Positions 54,951 through 63,538 of a stretch of 64,000 bases of DNA are shown here, piece after piece. Where the stretch lies: positions 62,001 to 126,000 of the forward strand of contig NZ_JAKMAJ010000015.1 in NCBI RefSeq assembly GCF_022378355.1, given 5' to 3'. The notes beneath the pieces were generated by a model, which was not told the DNA's origin, did no database searches, and was given only the letters and a program-made list of their open reading frames with translations. The position numbers and the translations under genes are program-made. Positions within the stretch are counted from its first letter, which is position 1; the number at the start of each line of letters is the position of its first letter. The stretch comes from Brenneria bubanii. GTDB taxonomy: Bacteria; Pseudomonadota; Gammaproteobacteria; Enterobacterales; Enterobacteriaceae.

Positions 54951-55616
54951 TCATTCTTCAACACGCCGCTCAAAGCGGCTGATCAACCTGACCAGAGGCC
55001 AAATCATTACCAGATAGAATCCCGCCGCCAGCACCAGCGGCGAGGCGTTGTACGTCAGGGAGCGCGCCATATCGGCGGCGTACAGTATTTCCGCCAGCGA
55101 CACCACGCTGGCCAGCGAGGTCAACTTAATCACCTCGATGGTGTTGGATATCAGGTCCGGCAGAACGTTGCGCACCGCCTGGGGCAGCACCACCCACAGC
55201 AGCGTCTGCCAGGCATTAAGCCCGGTGCTGCGCGCGGCTTCGCGCTGACCGCGCCCCACCGACTGAATGCCGGCGCGCAGTACCTCGCCGTAGTAAGCGG
55301 CGTTATTGAGCATGAAGGCCAACGCGACCGCCTGCATCGGCGATAAATGCAGCCCGGCGAACGGCAGACCGGAATAAATCAAAATCAACAGCACCAGCGG
55401 CGGCACGGCGCGAAACAGGTCGGTAAAAATAATCGCGCCGATGCGCAGCGGGCGAGACGAGGACAGGCAGGCCAGCGCGGTAAGCAATCCGGCTACGCAG
55501 CCGACCGGGATCACCAGCAGACAGAGTCGAAGCGTGACCCACAGCCCGTCGACCAGCATCGGGAAACATGCCTTCATCACCTCGATATTCAGAAACTGTT
55601 CCAGCAGCATATCCAT
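54951..55616 (-). CDS. Amino-acid ABC transporter permease (HisM/GlnP family), subunit 1
   Basis: 221 residues with five hydrophobic stretches, LTDLFRAVPPLVLLILIYSG, and the EAA loop (GREAARSTGLNAWQTLLWVV after GRGQ). It is a polar amino-acid-type permease. Its start overlaps the stop of the second permease (TAATG). With its partner it forms the channel for the importer next to the hydantoin genes. Confidence 0.92.
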   Translation of the reverse strand: MDMLLEQFLNIEVMKACFPMLVDGLWVTLRLCLLVIPVGCVAGLLTALACLSSSRPLRIGAIIFTDLFRAVPPLVLLILIYSGLPFAGLHLSPMQAVALAFMLNNAAYYGEVLRAGIQSVGRGQREAARSTGLNAWQTLLWVVLPQAVRNVLPDLISNTIEVIKLTSLASVVSLAEILYAADMARSLTYNASPLVLAAGFYLVMIWPLVRLISRFERRVEE

Positions 55617-56311
55617 TAGCGCGTCCCCCAGGCGAAACGTTGCTCAAGCCAGCGCCCCAGAATCACCACCGGAACAAACAGCAGCAAATAGGCCAGCGTG
55701 CCAAGCAGCAACGGGGTGGCGCTGCCGGTGACCGACTGCGCCGACGTCGCCTGATAGAGGATTTCCGGCACGCTGACCGCCGAGCCCAACGCGGTATTTT
55801 TACTGATGGCGATGGCTCGGTTGGTTAACGGCGGAATCGTCAGGCGAATCGCCTGTGGCAGTACGATGTGCCAAAGGGTGGCGCCGAAACCAAAACCGGT
55901 GGCGCGCGCCGCCTGCCACTGTCCTTTATGCACCGACAGCAGACCGGCCCAGAAAATCTCTTCGGCAAAGGCGCCCAGCACCAGCGATAGCACCAGCCAG
56001 ACCGTGAGAAAACCGGGCAGATCGATGCCGATATTCGGCAAACCGAAATACACCAGCAAAATCAGCACCAGCGGCGGCAGCGATCGCAGCAGGTCGGCAT
56101 AGAGCACAATCAACACATTTAGCGCACGCACCCGACAGATGCGAATACAGGCCAACGCCAGTCCGAGCAGAATGCCGCTGATTACCACCAGCACCGCCAA
56201 CTGCAGGGTCACCAGCATTCCCTGCCCCACCAGCGGCGCATACTCGCGCAAGATTTGCGCGTTGAAAAACACCGAGATAAAACGATCCAGAGAGGAAACC
56301 GGCGCATCCAT
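55616..56311 (-). CDS. Amino-acid ABC transporter permease (HisQ/GlnP family), subunit 2
   Basis: 231 residues. VLYADLLRSLPPLVLILLVY and the EAA loop GQWQAARATGFGFGATLWHI are typical. GGGAGGG precedes the ATG. It lies three bases after the ATPase gene. The two permeases are similar in size and probably form a heterodimer. Confidence 0.92.
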   Translation of the reverse strand: MDAPVSSLDRFISVFFNAQILREYAPLVGQGMLVTLQLAVLVVISGILLGLALACIRICRVRALNVLIVLYADLLRSLPPLVLILLVYFGLPNIGIDLPGFLTVWLVLSLVLGAFAEEIFWAGLLSVHKGQWQAARATGFGFGATLWHIVLPQAIRLTIPPLTNRAIAISKNTALGSAVSVPEILYQATSAQSVTGSATPLLLGTLAYLLLFVPVVILGRWLEQRFAWGTR

Positions 56312-56314
56312 CGT

Positions 56315-57055
56315 TCACCCTCCCAGACGATTAACGAAGGCGCGCAGCCGCTCATGGCGAGGATGGTGGAAGATCTGCGCCGGCGGCCCCTGTTCGACGA
56401 TGACGCCGCCGTCCATGAATACCACCCGATCCGCCGCTTCGGCGGCAAAGCGCATCTCATGGCTGACCACCAGCATGGTCATACCGTTACGCTTCAGTTC
56501 CAGCATCACGTTCAGCACATCCGCCACCAGCTCCGGATCCAGCGCGCTGGTCGGTTCGTCAAACAACATGACTTCCGGCTTCAGCGCCAGTGCGCGGGCG
56601 ATGGCGACGCGCTGCTGCTGACCGCCGGACAGATCCGTGGCGCGGCTGGACGCTTTGTGTCCCAGCCCCACCTGTTCCAGATGATGCATGGCGATTTGCC
56701 GCGCCTCGGCGGCGGTTTTTTTTTGCACCTTGCGCAACGCCAGCATCACGTTACTCAACACGTCCAAATGGGGATACAGGTTGAATGACTGAAAGACCAT
56801 GCCGATACGCTGGCGGACGAGATTGATTTGCCGGGCGCGCAGGGCGATATCGTCGCCGCGCAGCAGGATGGCGCCGGACTCCGGCCGCTCCAGCAAATTG
56901 CAGCAGCGCAACAGCGTGCTTTTACCCGAGCCGGAAGGACCGATCAGAAATACCAGCTCTTTCTCCGCCACCTTTAGATCGATGCCTTTCAACACCTCGG
57001 TGTCGCCGTACGATTTATAGAGTCCGGCGATCTCCAGAATCGGCCGTTGAATCAT
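56315..57055 (-). CDS. Amino-acid ABC transporter ATP-binding protein (HisP/GlnQ family)
   Basis: 246 residues from the ATG at 57055, which overlaps the binding-protein stop (ATGA). Walker [40 protein letters not shown], Walker [17 protein letters not shown] and [15 protein letters not shown] are the hallmarks of the polar amino-acid ATPases. Confidence 0.95.
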   Translation of the reverse strand: MIQRPILEIAGLYKSYGDTEVLKGIDLKVAEKELVFLIGPSGSGKSTLLRCCNLLERPESGAILLRGDDIALRARQINLVRQRIGMVFQSFNLYPHLDVLSNVMLALRKVQKKTAAEARQIAMHHLEQVGLGHKASSRATDLSGGQQQRVAIARALALKPEVMLFDEPTSALDPELVADVLNVMLELKRNGMTMLVVSHEMRFAAEAADRVVFMDGGVIVEQGPPAQIFHHPRHERLRAFVNRLGG

Positions 57056-57930
57056 GGACGCGCCCCCTTGACCTCGGTGTCGGATGGCGCGCACGCCAGC
57101 GGATGCGGCGTATCTTCATAACCCGGCAGCCCCGGCGGTCCATATCCCGGCATTGGCGTCACCGCCGCGCTGCCGGCCGCGGGCGTCAGGCCGAACCATT
57201 TTTCAGACAGCCGGCTGATGGTGCCGTCGGCTTTCAGGCATTCGATGATGCGGTCCACCTGATCGCGGGTTGCCGTGTCGTCTTTTCTGAACGCCATGCC
57301 CCAGACGTTGCTGGTGGACTGGGTGTAGGAAAGCGCGATGCGCGGATTCTTTTTCACCGCCCAGGCGCCCGGCGTGATGCCGGTTATTGCGGCGAAAGCC
57401 TTATTGGAAAGAACGGCCTGAATGGCATCGGTATTGGTGCCATAGCTGACGACCTGCCATTGATATTGATCGGCCATTTTGCGCGCCCAAATATCATATT
57501 CAGCGCCCTTGTTAACGGCTAACGTCTTATTTTTAAATCCGTCGAGAGAGGTAATATCCGGCGTGCCTTTTTTTACGACAAACTGATAATCGCTATTATA
57601 ATAGCCTTCGCTAAATAGTACGGTTTCAGCCCGTTCCCGGGTAATTGTCACCGGCGCGACAATAAAGTCGTATGTTCCAGCCTGCATGGCGGGAATAAGC
57701 CCGGAAAATTGCGCGGCGATAATGTTTATCTGCCGCCCCATTTTTTTGGCTACTTCATTGGCCAAATCCACATTAAACCCTTCAATCCCCCCGCCCATTT
57801 TCGGCATGGCGTGCGGCGCAAAAGTCCCGTCCAGCGCGACTTTGAGGGGGGGGAGTTCGTCTGCTTGCGCATAAGAAAAAAAACATGCGCCGGCAATCAT
57901 CAGGCTCGCTATTTTTATATTTATTTTCAT
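57052..57930 (-). CDS. ABC transporter substrate-binding protein, family 3, with Pro/Gly-rich tail
   Basis: 292 residues. A signal peptide ([16 protein letters not shown]) precedes an SBP_bac_3 fold: [40 protein letters not shown] and [16 protein letters not shown]. The fold ends at SEKWFGLTP; about 40 residues rich in Pro, Gly and Ala follow, longer than usual. AGAGGATG precedes the ATG. It is the first gene of the operon and probably binds a hydantoin, an N-carbamoyl amino acid or an amino acid. Confidence 0.92.
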   Translation of the reverse strand: MKINIKIASLMIAGACFFSYAQADELPPLKVALDGTFAPHAMPKMGGGIEGFNVDLANEVAKKMGRQINIIAAQFSGLIPAMQAGTYDFIVAPVTITRERAETVLFSEGYYNSDYQFVVKKGTPDITSLDGFKNKTLAVNKGAEYDIWARKMADQYQWQVVSYGTNTDAIQAVLSNKAFAAITGITPGAWAVKKNPRIALSYTQSTSNVWGMAFRKDDTATRDQVDRIIECLKADGTISRLSEKWFGLTPAAGSAAVTPMPGYGPPGLPGYEDTPHPLACAPSDTEVKGARP

Positions 57931-58434
57931 TATGGCATCCTCTGTAAATTCGAATCACCTCTGATTTTCTACCTGATGAAAGTCGTCGCTCAACAGGAGA
58001 GATATCAGTTATAAAGCAAAAAATGGCAGAAACAATATCAGGAGTTATTAAAAATAACGCATTAATATAACCCTTACTTATAGTCAGAGCGGCGAATGCG
58101 ACATCATCTGCACCATTGAGGACCAAATGAATTATTATTGCACTGGAGGAAGTAAATAAGGTTGAATCATAGAGAAAGAATGCGACAAAAAAGTGCAGCC
58201 CGGTAAAACCCGAGCGGGAAAATAAAATTAAAAAACCAAATCCATTATTATTTCATATGATCGGGAAAATAATTTAATTTCAGTGTACGCAAGGGCAAAC
58301 CGGCCGCCAGCGATTAATCCGGCCCGCGCTGTCGAGCCGAGGCGGGATGAGATCATTCAGCGAAACGCCCCCGCAACGGTATTGCCAGGGCGTTTCGCTT
58401 ATCGCAGCGAGCCTGATGCTCGGGAAGTGGAAGG
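57931..58434. other. Intergenic region upstream of the hydantoin operon
   Basis: These 504 bp hold no gene. The AT-rich part (57931-58300) should carry the operon promoter. A hairpin near 58360-58398 belongs to the alcohol dehydrogenase end. Confidence 0.55.
58360..58398 (-). terminator. Hairpin after the alcohol dehydrogenase gene
   Basis: GCGAAACGCCC (58360-58370) and GGGCGTTTCGC (58388-58398) are perfect 11-bp arms around a 17-base loop, 36 bases after the stop at 58435. No long T run is seen, so termination strength is uncertain. Confidence 0.5.
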
Positions 58435-59493
58435 CTACGCGTTTTCCAACGTCGACATATCAATCACGAAACGGTATTTCACATCGCTTTTCAGCATCCG
58501 TCGGTACGCATCGTTGATTTCCGGCATGTTGATGACCTCGACGTCAGAGGTGATGCCATGCTCGCCGCAGAAATCCAGCATTTCCTGCGTTTCCGCAATG
58601 CCGCCGATACAGGAGCCGGCGATAGAACGGCGTCCCAGAATCATCGGGATGGTGTTAATCATGTTGCTGATATCGCCCAGATAACCGACGAATACCAGGG
58701 TACCGTCAAGATTCAACGTCGGTAAGTACGGACCGACATCGTGATCGTAGGGCACCGTGTCGATAATAAGGTCAAATTGTCCGCTTACCGCCGCCATCTG
58801 CGCGCTATCCGTCGACAGCACGATATGATGAGCGCCCAAACGCCGCGCATCCTCTTCTTTGCTCGGGGAGCGGGTGAACAGCGTCACGTCGGCGCCCAGC
58901 GCATTGGCCAGCTTCAGCGCCATATGACCGAGCCCGCCCAGACCGACCACGGCGACCTTATCGCCTTTGGCGATATTCCAGCGACGCAGCGGAGACCAGG
59001 TGGTAATGCCGGCGCACAGCAGCGGCGCGGCGGATTGCAAATCCATCCCCGCCGGGATCTTCAACACGAAATCCTGCGTCACCACAATCGTTTGCGAGTA
59101 CCCGCCGTAGGTTGGCAGATGATCGTGGCGATCGCGTCCGTTGTAGGTCTGTACGTTGCCTTCCAGACAATACTGCTCCAGACCTTGCTTACACGGCTGA
59201 CATTCGCGACAGGCGTCCACCATACAGCCGACGCCGACAACATCGCCGGGTTTGAATCGGGTTACGCCGCCGCCGACCGAGGTCACGCGGCCGATAATCT
59301 CGTGACCGGGAACCAGCGGATAGGTGCTGAATCCCCAATCATTACGTGCCTGGTGGAGATCGGAGTGGCATACGCCGCAGTAGAGTATTTCAATTACCAC
59401 ATCATCGACACGCGGATCGCGGCGCGTGAATACAAAGGGCGCCAGCGGCACCTGCGCAGACTGGGCTGCGTAACCGAGCACTTTCATTGTCAT
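58435..59493 (-). CDS. Zinc-dependent NAD(P) alcohol dehydrogenase, YahK/CAD type
   Basis: 352 residues. Catalytic zinc ligands are in YCGVCHSDLHQARN and VPGHEIIG, structural zinc Cys in CMVDACRECQPCKQGLEQYC, and the cofactor motif in VVGLGGLGHMALKLANALGA. The C-terminal IAGSCIGGIAETQEMLDFCG and DVKYRFVIDMSTL match E. coli YahK. It reduces a range of aldehydes with NADPH. AGGAG lies seven bases before the ATG. Expected to be cytosolic. Confidence 0.93.
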   Translation of the reverse strand: MTMKVLGYAAQSAQVPLAPFVFTRRDPRVDDVVIEILYCGVCHSDLHQARNDWGFSTYPLVPGHEIIGRVTSVGGGVTRFKPGDVVGVGCMVDACRECQPCKQGLEQYCLEGNVQTYNGRDRHDHLPTYGGYSQTIVVTQDFVLKIPAGMDLQSAAPLLCAGITTWSPLRRWNIAKGDKVAVVGLGGLGHMALKLANALGADVTLFTRSPSKEEDARRLGAHHIVLSTDSAQMAAVSGQFDLIIDTVPYDHDVGPYLPTLNLDGTLVFVGYLGDISNMINTIPMILGRRSIAGSCIGGIAETQEMLDFCGEHGITSDVEVINMPEINDAYRRMLKSDVKYRFVIDMSTLENA

Positions 59494-59620
59494 CTGTTTT
59501 CTCCTGTATCCCGGCGCGTTGGCTATCGCGTTTTGACGCCGGAAAGGCCGGACGGGTTTCCAGGCCGGAACGTGATAAAACGGCTACCGATAGGTTGCAG
59601 GTGAAGACGGCGCCTCAATA

Positions 59621-59758
59621 TCAATGGCCACCCCCGCCGGCGTTGACGCAACAGTGCGCCGTGGTTATCCATAGCGCCTGGTTGCTGATGGTAAAAGCGA
59701 ACGCACCGGCGATAACATCGACGGCGGCCGCAACTTGAGCATAGAACGGCTTCATCAT
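59621..59758 (-). CDS. Candidate small protein, 45 residues
   Basis: It reads MMKPFYAQVAAAVDVIAGAF at its start and ends TTAHCCVNAGGGGH. AGGA is eight bases before the double ATG. It has an Ala/Val-rich hydrophobic middle, two adjacent Cys and a Gly-rich end, loosely like a peptide precursor. It lies in the gap between the alcohol dehydrogenase and a FAD monooxygenase, close to a Fur-like box. I know no homologue; it could be chance. Confidence 0.3.
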   Translation of the reverse strand: MMKPFYAQVAAAVDVIAGAFAFTISNQALWITTAHCCVNAGGGGH

Positions 59759-59783
59759 CGCCGCCATCCTGTTTTCGCATTGG

Positions 59784-59806
59784 GAGTAATGAGAATTATT
59801 TACTAC
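59784..59806. promoter_or_regulatory. Candidate Fur box
   Basis: GAGTAATGAGAATTATTTAC agrees with the consensus GATAATGATAATCATTATC core (TAATGAnAAT-ATT) at 13 of 17 aligned positions; flanks GAGTA and TACTC are inverted. It is in the gap before the FAD monooxygenase and the small ORF. A siderophore-esterase-like gene and broken siderophore genes lie near, so iron control is plausible. Confidence 0.4.
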
Positions 59807-59857
59807 TCGACGCCAAGCTTCTATCATGCGTATTTCCCTGCGTGACGATAATCGCCT

Positions 59858-61075
59858 ATGACCGATAAGATGCTGGAAACGCCCTGCTGTATAGTCGGCG
59901 GAGGACCGGCCGGACTGATGCTCGGCTATCTGCTGGCGCGCGCCAGCGTCTCCGTTGTGGTGCTGGAGAAACACGCCGATTTTTTGCGCGATTTTCGAGG
60001 CGATACCATTCATCCCTCGACGCTGGAAATCATGGAGCGCCTGGGGCTTCTGGCACCGTTGCTGCGCTTGCCGCATCAGCGGGTAGAGCAGCTGATCGGC
60101 GAGTTTAACGGCACGAAAATCACCATGGCCGACTTTCGCCGCCTGCCGTGCCTGTGCCGGTTTATGGTGCTGATGCCGCAGTGGGATTTCCTCAATTTTC
60201 TGGCGCAACAGTGCCAGACGCTAACCGGGTTTCAGCTATTGCGATCGACCCAGGTTGTCGGCGTGATTCGGGAAAATGGCGGCGTAAAGGGCATCGAGGC
60301 GTTAGATGCCAATGGCGACAAACTGCTGATCCGCGCCGGACTAGTAATCGGCGCCGACGGCCGCCAGTCGGTAGTGCGCCAAAGCGCGGGGCTGACCGGA
60401 CGCAGCTTCGGCATGCCGCGGGATGTGCTGTGGATGAAACTACCCAAAGCCGCCGACGACGAAAACTGGGCCAGCGGACACGGCGGCCCCAGAAGCCGCT
60501 TTATCATGCTGGATCGGGGCGAATACTGGCAATGCGGCTACAGTATCGCCAAAGGCAGCGTTGCCGCGATTAAGCGGCGAGGATTGCCGGCGCTGTTGCA
60601 ACAGGTGGCGGCGGTATCCCCGGTCAGCGTCGAACGCCTGTCGTTGGCCATCCGTGACTGGGATCAGGTCAAGTTGCTGGATATTCGCATCGACCGACTG
60701 GATCGCTGGGCGGCGGAAGGCGTTTTGTGCATTGGCGACGCGGCTCACGCCATGTCGCCCATCGGCGGCGTCGGCGTAAATCTTGCCATCCAGGACGCCG
60801 TGGCCGCCGCCAATATCCTGGCCGGCCCTCTGGCGCGCGGGCCGGTCGGCTTGAGTATCCTAAATCGGCTACAACGCCGACGTGAATTTCCCACACGGGT
60901 CATCCAACGACTGCAGATAATGATGACCGGCAAAGGCAAATCGCCCCCGGCCTCCGGCGCCCGGCATCCGCCGGCGTTGGCGATGTGGCTGATTCGACAG
61001 CGCTGGCTGCCTTACCTGACAGGACGGATAATCGGCCTGGGGTTGCGACGCGAATTCCCTCGACTGCCGCGTTGA
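59858..61075 (+). CDS. FAD-dependent aromatic-type monooxygenase (UbiH/PHBH fold)
   Basis: 405 residues. The FAD motif is CIVGGGPAGLMLGYLLARAS, then RGDTIHPSTLEIMERLGLL, the DG motif VIGADGRQSVVRQSAG and LCIGDAAHAMSPIGGVGVNL, all typical of class A flavin hydroxylases. Such enzymes hydroxylate phenolic compounds or related rings with NAD(P)H and oxygen. The ribosome site is weak. No partner genes are next to it; it may belong to an iron-responsive locus. Confidence 0.9.
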   Translation: MTDKMLETPCCIVGGGPAGLMLGYLLARASVSVVVLEKHADFLRDFRGDTIHPSTLEIMERLGLLAPLLRLPHQRVEQLIGEFNGTKITMADFRRLPCLCRFMVLMPQWDFLNFLAQQCQTLTGFQLLRSTQVVGVIRENGGVKGIEALDANGDKLLIRAGLVIGADGRQSVVRQSAGLTGRSFGMPRDVLWMKLPKAADDENWASGHGGPRSRFIMLDRGEYWQCGYSIAKGSVAAIKRRGLPALLQQVAAVSPVSVERLSLAIRDWDQVKLLDIRIDRLDRWAAEGVLCIGDAAHAMSPIGGVGVNLAIQDAVAAANILAGPLARGPVGLSILNRLQRRREFPTRVIQRLQIMMTGKGKSPPASGARHPPALAMWLIRQRWLPYLTGRIIGLGLRREFPRLPR

Positions 61076-61118
61076 TGGCATGCTTAGTGCCGCCGGCGCC
61101 GCTCATCAGAAAATATCG

Positions 61119-61970
61119 CTAGCGCTGGAAATGATGCATACAGGCCTTTTGCAACGATAGCATCGGTACCGACTGATGCGACTGGTCCGGGTGAATAAAC
61201 CACTCAACCTGAAGACGATCTTTCGCGCCGGACTGAAGCCGCCAGGCCAATTCCCTGATGCCGTCCACCATTCGACGCTGTTGGCGATGCTGCCTTAGCC
61301 TGCTGCGCGTCGCTTCCGGCAGGGTCAGTTCCCAACGCTCCAGCGATTGCTCATATTCGCCGACCGATAGAAACAAGACTGTCGGCGGACTGGGCGGGGA
61401 CGCGTCATCCTGCTGGATGAAAGCTGACGCCGCCGCGTTGATATATCCATCATTCCACCAGACGGAAGGACTTGACGCATAAAAATGGCGGAAGGCTGAG
61501 CGGCAGGTAAATAAGGTGTTGAGGGCAAATAGCCCGCCGTAAGAGTGCCCGAACAGCGCTTCCCTTGACCGGTCTATCGGCAGCAGTCCGCTGATATAGG
61601 GCTTAAGCTGTTGCTGAATAAAGGCCAGAAACGCCTCCGACCGCCCTTCCATTCCCATCGGATAGTAGCCGCCGCCGGGATCCGGCTCCTCGACCCGGCG
61701 CGCGACCGCCGGGCGATAATCTCGCTCGCGTCGGGTGCCATCAGGGTAATCGATGGCGACAACCACGCCGGGGCGCATCCGACAGCGCGAACCGGTTAGC
61801 GAGCGCATCAGACTTTCCGCTATCGGGTAGTGGCTGGCGCCATCCAGCAGATAGATAACCGGCCATCCTTGTTCCGGAGCCGGTTCATCCGGCCAGCACA
61901 GCATCAGGCGATAATCGCCGCAGGCCGATGAATGAATAATCTCATCCCTCGTATGATAAAGCTGGAGCAT
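61119..61970 (-). CDS. Alpha/beta hydrolase, siderophore-esterase (IroE/Fes)-like
   Basis: 283 residues from the ATG at 61970 (GGGAA upstream); a TTG three codons earlier is less likely. GHSYGGLFAL is the nucleophile elbow, PVIYLLDGASHYPIAESL the esterase D/IroE opening, and FIHPDQSHQSVPM holds the catalytic His. IroE and relatives cleave catecholate siderophores; this fits the adjoining entS and entE fragments. No signal peptide is evident, so it would act in the cytoplasm on a ferric siderophore. It appears intact. Confidence 0.85.
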   Translation of the reverse strand: MLQLYHTRDEIIHSSACGDYRLMLCWPDEPAPEQGWPVIYLLDGASHYPIAESLMRSLTGSRCRMRPGVVVAIDYPDGTRRERDYRPAVARRVEEPDPGGGYYPMGMEGRSEAFLAFIQQQLKPYISGLLPIDRSREALFGHSYGGLFALNTLFTCRSAFRHFYASSPSVWWNDGYINAAASAFIQQDDASPPSPPTVLFLSVGEYEQSLERWELTLPEATRSRLRQHRQQRRMVDGIRELAWRLQSGAKDRLQVEWFIHPDQSHQSVPMLSLQKACMHHFQR

Positions 61971-62064
61971 GTTGCGCAATTCCCATTTTCTTATGATTAT
62001 TTATTGGCTGACGTCGAGACGACAGTATTTCCAAGACGGAATTTATCGACCTGGCGGCAAGCGC

Positions 62065-62388
62065 TCAGGGTTTGGCTTCCGCCGACGCCGCACGTTGCCG
62101 TTTAATTATCATCATAACGATGGTCCCGACGATGATTGCGGTTCCGCCATAAACAATAGCAATCACGGTCGGCACCATGAAAGCGCTAATCATACTGATA
62201 AACAAAGCGCCGGCCATATCGCTGCCGATATTTTGCGCCATCCAGACGCCATTCACCCGCCCCAGAAGATGATCAGGCGTGTGATTCTGCACCACGATAA
62301 ACTGCACGACATGATTAATCGCACTGAAATAGCCGTAGATCGTCAGACAGACCAACGCGACAGCAAAATAAAAAAAGACGCCCATCAC
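62065..62388 (-). pseudogene. entS: C-terminal fragment of enterobactin exporter entS (MFS)
   Basis: Only about 107 residues remain of a roughly 410-residue MFS exporter. The piece PDHLLGRVNGVWMAQNIGSD matches EntS (QTPDHLLGRINGLWTAQN), and the final two helices follow. The N-terminal ten helices are gone; the fragment abuts an entE remnant at about 62390. A GTG opens the frame, but no function is expected. It lies directly upstream of the esterase gene. Confidence 0.75.
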
Positions 62389-62396
62389 CTGAATGG

Positions 62397-62705
62397 CGTC
62401 AGGCCGCAGATTTCCTCGCTGCGGCGCACGCTGTAGTAATAATGGATCAGCTTCGGCGTACCGGTCCTTCCACCGGAAAGCTGCTAAAACGCGACGTCGC
62501 GCGCATCCCCACCGCCGTCCGCGAACAGGTTATTCAACGTCGGGGGTTGCAGTTGCAATTCATGCAGAAAACGTTCGTCTGCAAACAGGCTCTGCCGTCT
62601 TGATGACGACATATTGAACCAGCCAACGGCTGGCTGTGAATCAGGCCGCCATGTTTGCGGATCAGTAATTCCGGGCTGACGGCTTCCATCAAGTGACGAA
62701 CTTTA
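62397..62705 (-). pseudogene. entE: Internal fragment of entE-type 2,3-dihydroxybenzoate-AMP ligase
   Basis: Read on the minus strand, one frame gives SLFADERFLHEL, then DVAF, a TAG stop (62484-62486), then [13 protein letters not shown] and [15 protein letters not shown]. coli EntE has VAYFQLSGGTTGTPKLI and [12 protein letters not shown] here. A preceding stretch in another frame (RHLMEAVSPELLI) resembles the EntE segment ending PALLI, implying a frameshift near 62620. Both ends are lost: the left meets the entS fragment, the right an XRE fragment. It is clearly dead. Confidence 0.75.
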
Positions 62706-62724
62706 TTCAATAGTTGCCACCATC

Positions 62725-62941
62725 TTCCACTTTAGACATTCTCAAGCGCATTGCCACCACGTTTAACGTCACGGCGGACCGGCTGATATTTGAAGAGAAT
62801 AATCGTGAACCGCAGTATGTTCTGAAGATGAACTGTGAGGCGATGAAGCAAATGGATGCAGAAGAACAACGGTCGTTCACGTCTATCCTTGACGCGATGA
62901 TTTTAAAACATCGGGCAAAGCGGCTACCTGATTTAACGTAG
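62725..62941 (+). pseudogene. C-terminal fragment of an XRE-family (HTH_3) regulator
   Basis: STLDILKRIATTFNVTADRL and the following IFEEN, then MDAEEQRSFTSILDAMILKH, match the end of the HTH and the C-terminal helices of phage-type XRE regulators. The first part of the HTH is missing; the frame runs back to a stop at 62711 without a valid start. It abuts the entE remnant. Confidence 0.7.
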
Positions 62942-63310
62942 TGCTGCTGTGCTCGAACGCAACAACACTGCTCACCACAGGCGACTAAACAGAAGTTAAT
63001 CATGGCTGAGAAGCATTCTAAGTCAGAGCGGAGGATTGCCAAAACGCATATGAAAAACGGCACACCTTTCGAGTGTTGTTTAGCAACGCAGCAGGAACGG
63101 AGAGGGAAATCACTGACCTGTCGCCACCACCGCCAGGCTTCAGTTGGCCAAACATTCAGCATCCGGAAGGGTTTGGCAGACAAAGGTCTTGCCATCCATC
63201 ACCGACAAGTCCATAATAGCGTCCATTCCAGATACTTGGATGTAAAAAAAGCATTTTAATCAAAAGGTTAGTTAACGGTTCGCAAGCCGTTGCAGCATAA
63301 CCTACCCTGT
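62942..63310. other. Gap before the tRNA with possible island remnants
   Basis: No intact gene is seen in 369 bp. A plus frame at 63002-63259 and a minus frame over 63000-63195 are open; the minus one (FICVLAILRSDLECFSA) is loosely like Ash/Icd-like proteins of integrative elements. Neither can be called a gene. Confidence 0.4.
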
Positions 63311-63387
63311 ACGACCGTAGCTCAGTTGGTTAGAGCACCACCTTGACATGGTGGGGGTCGGTGGTTCGAGTCCACTCGGTCGTACCA
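63311..63387 (+). tRNA. tRNA-Val (anticodon GAC)
   Basis: A 77-base cloverleaf with acceptor ACGACCG/CGGTCGT, D arm GCTCAGTTGGTTAGAGC, anticodon stem CCACC-TTGACAT-GGTGG (anticodon GAC, valine), T arm GGTGGTTCGAGTCCACT and an encoded CCA. The body is the same as E. coli valV/valW apart from the acceptor stem, which begins with A-T. It is followed at 150 bp by a broken integrase frame, so its 3' end is the probable attachment site. Confidence 0.97.
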
Positions 63388-63538
63388 ATTCTTATGCTAT
63401 AAACGTATATTGCTGTCTATAGCACGCTAAAAAGAATAAATTCATCTTTTCTATTCCAGTAAAACCTATCGATATCCACTCAAATCCAATGATTTTAAGT
63501 CCATTTTAATCCGGGTGACTTCAGTTCCAGATTGTTAT

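Noticed and set aside
63000-63259. Open frames on both strands between the XRE fragment and the tRNA
   Set aside because: The minus frame is vaguely like Ash/Icd-like proteins, but start, end and similarity are too weak to call a gene.
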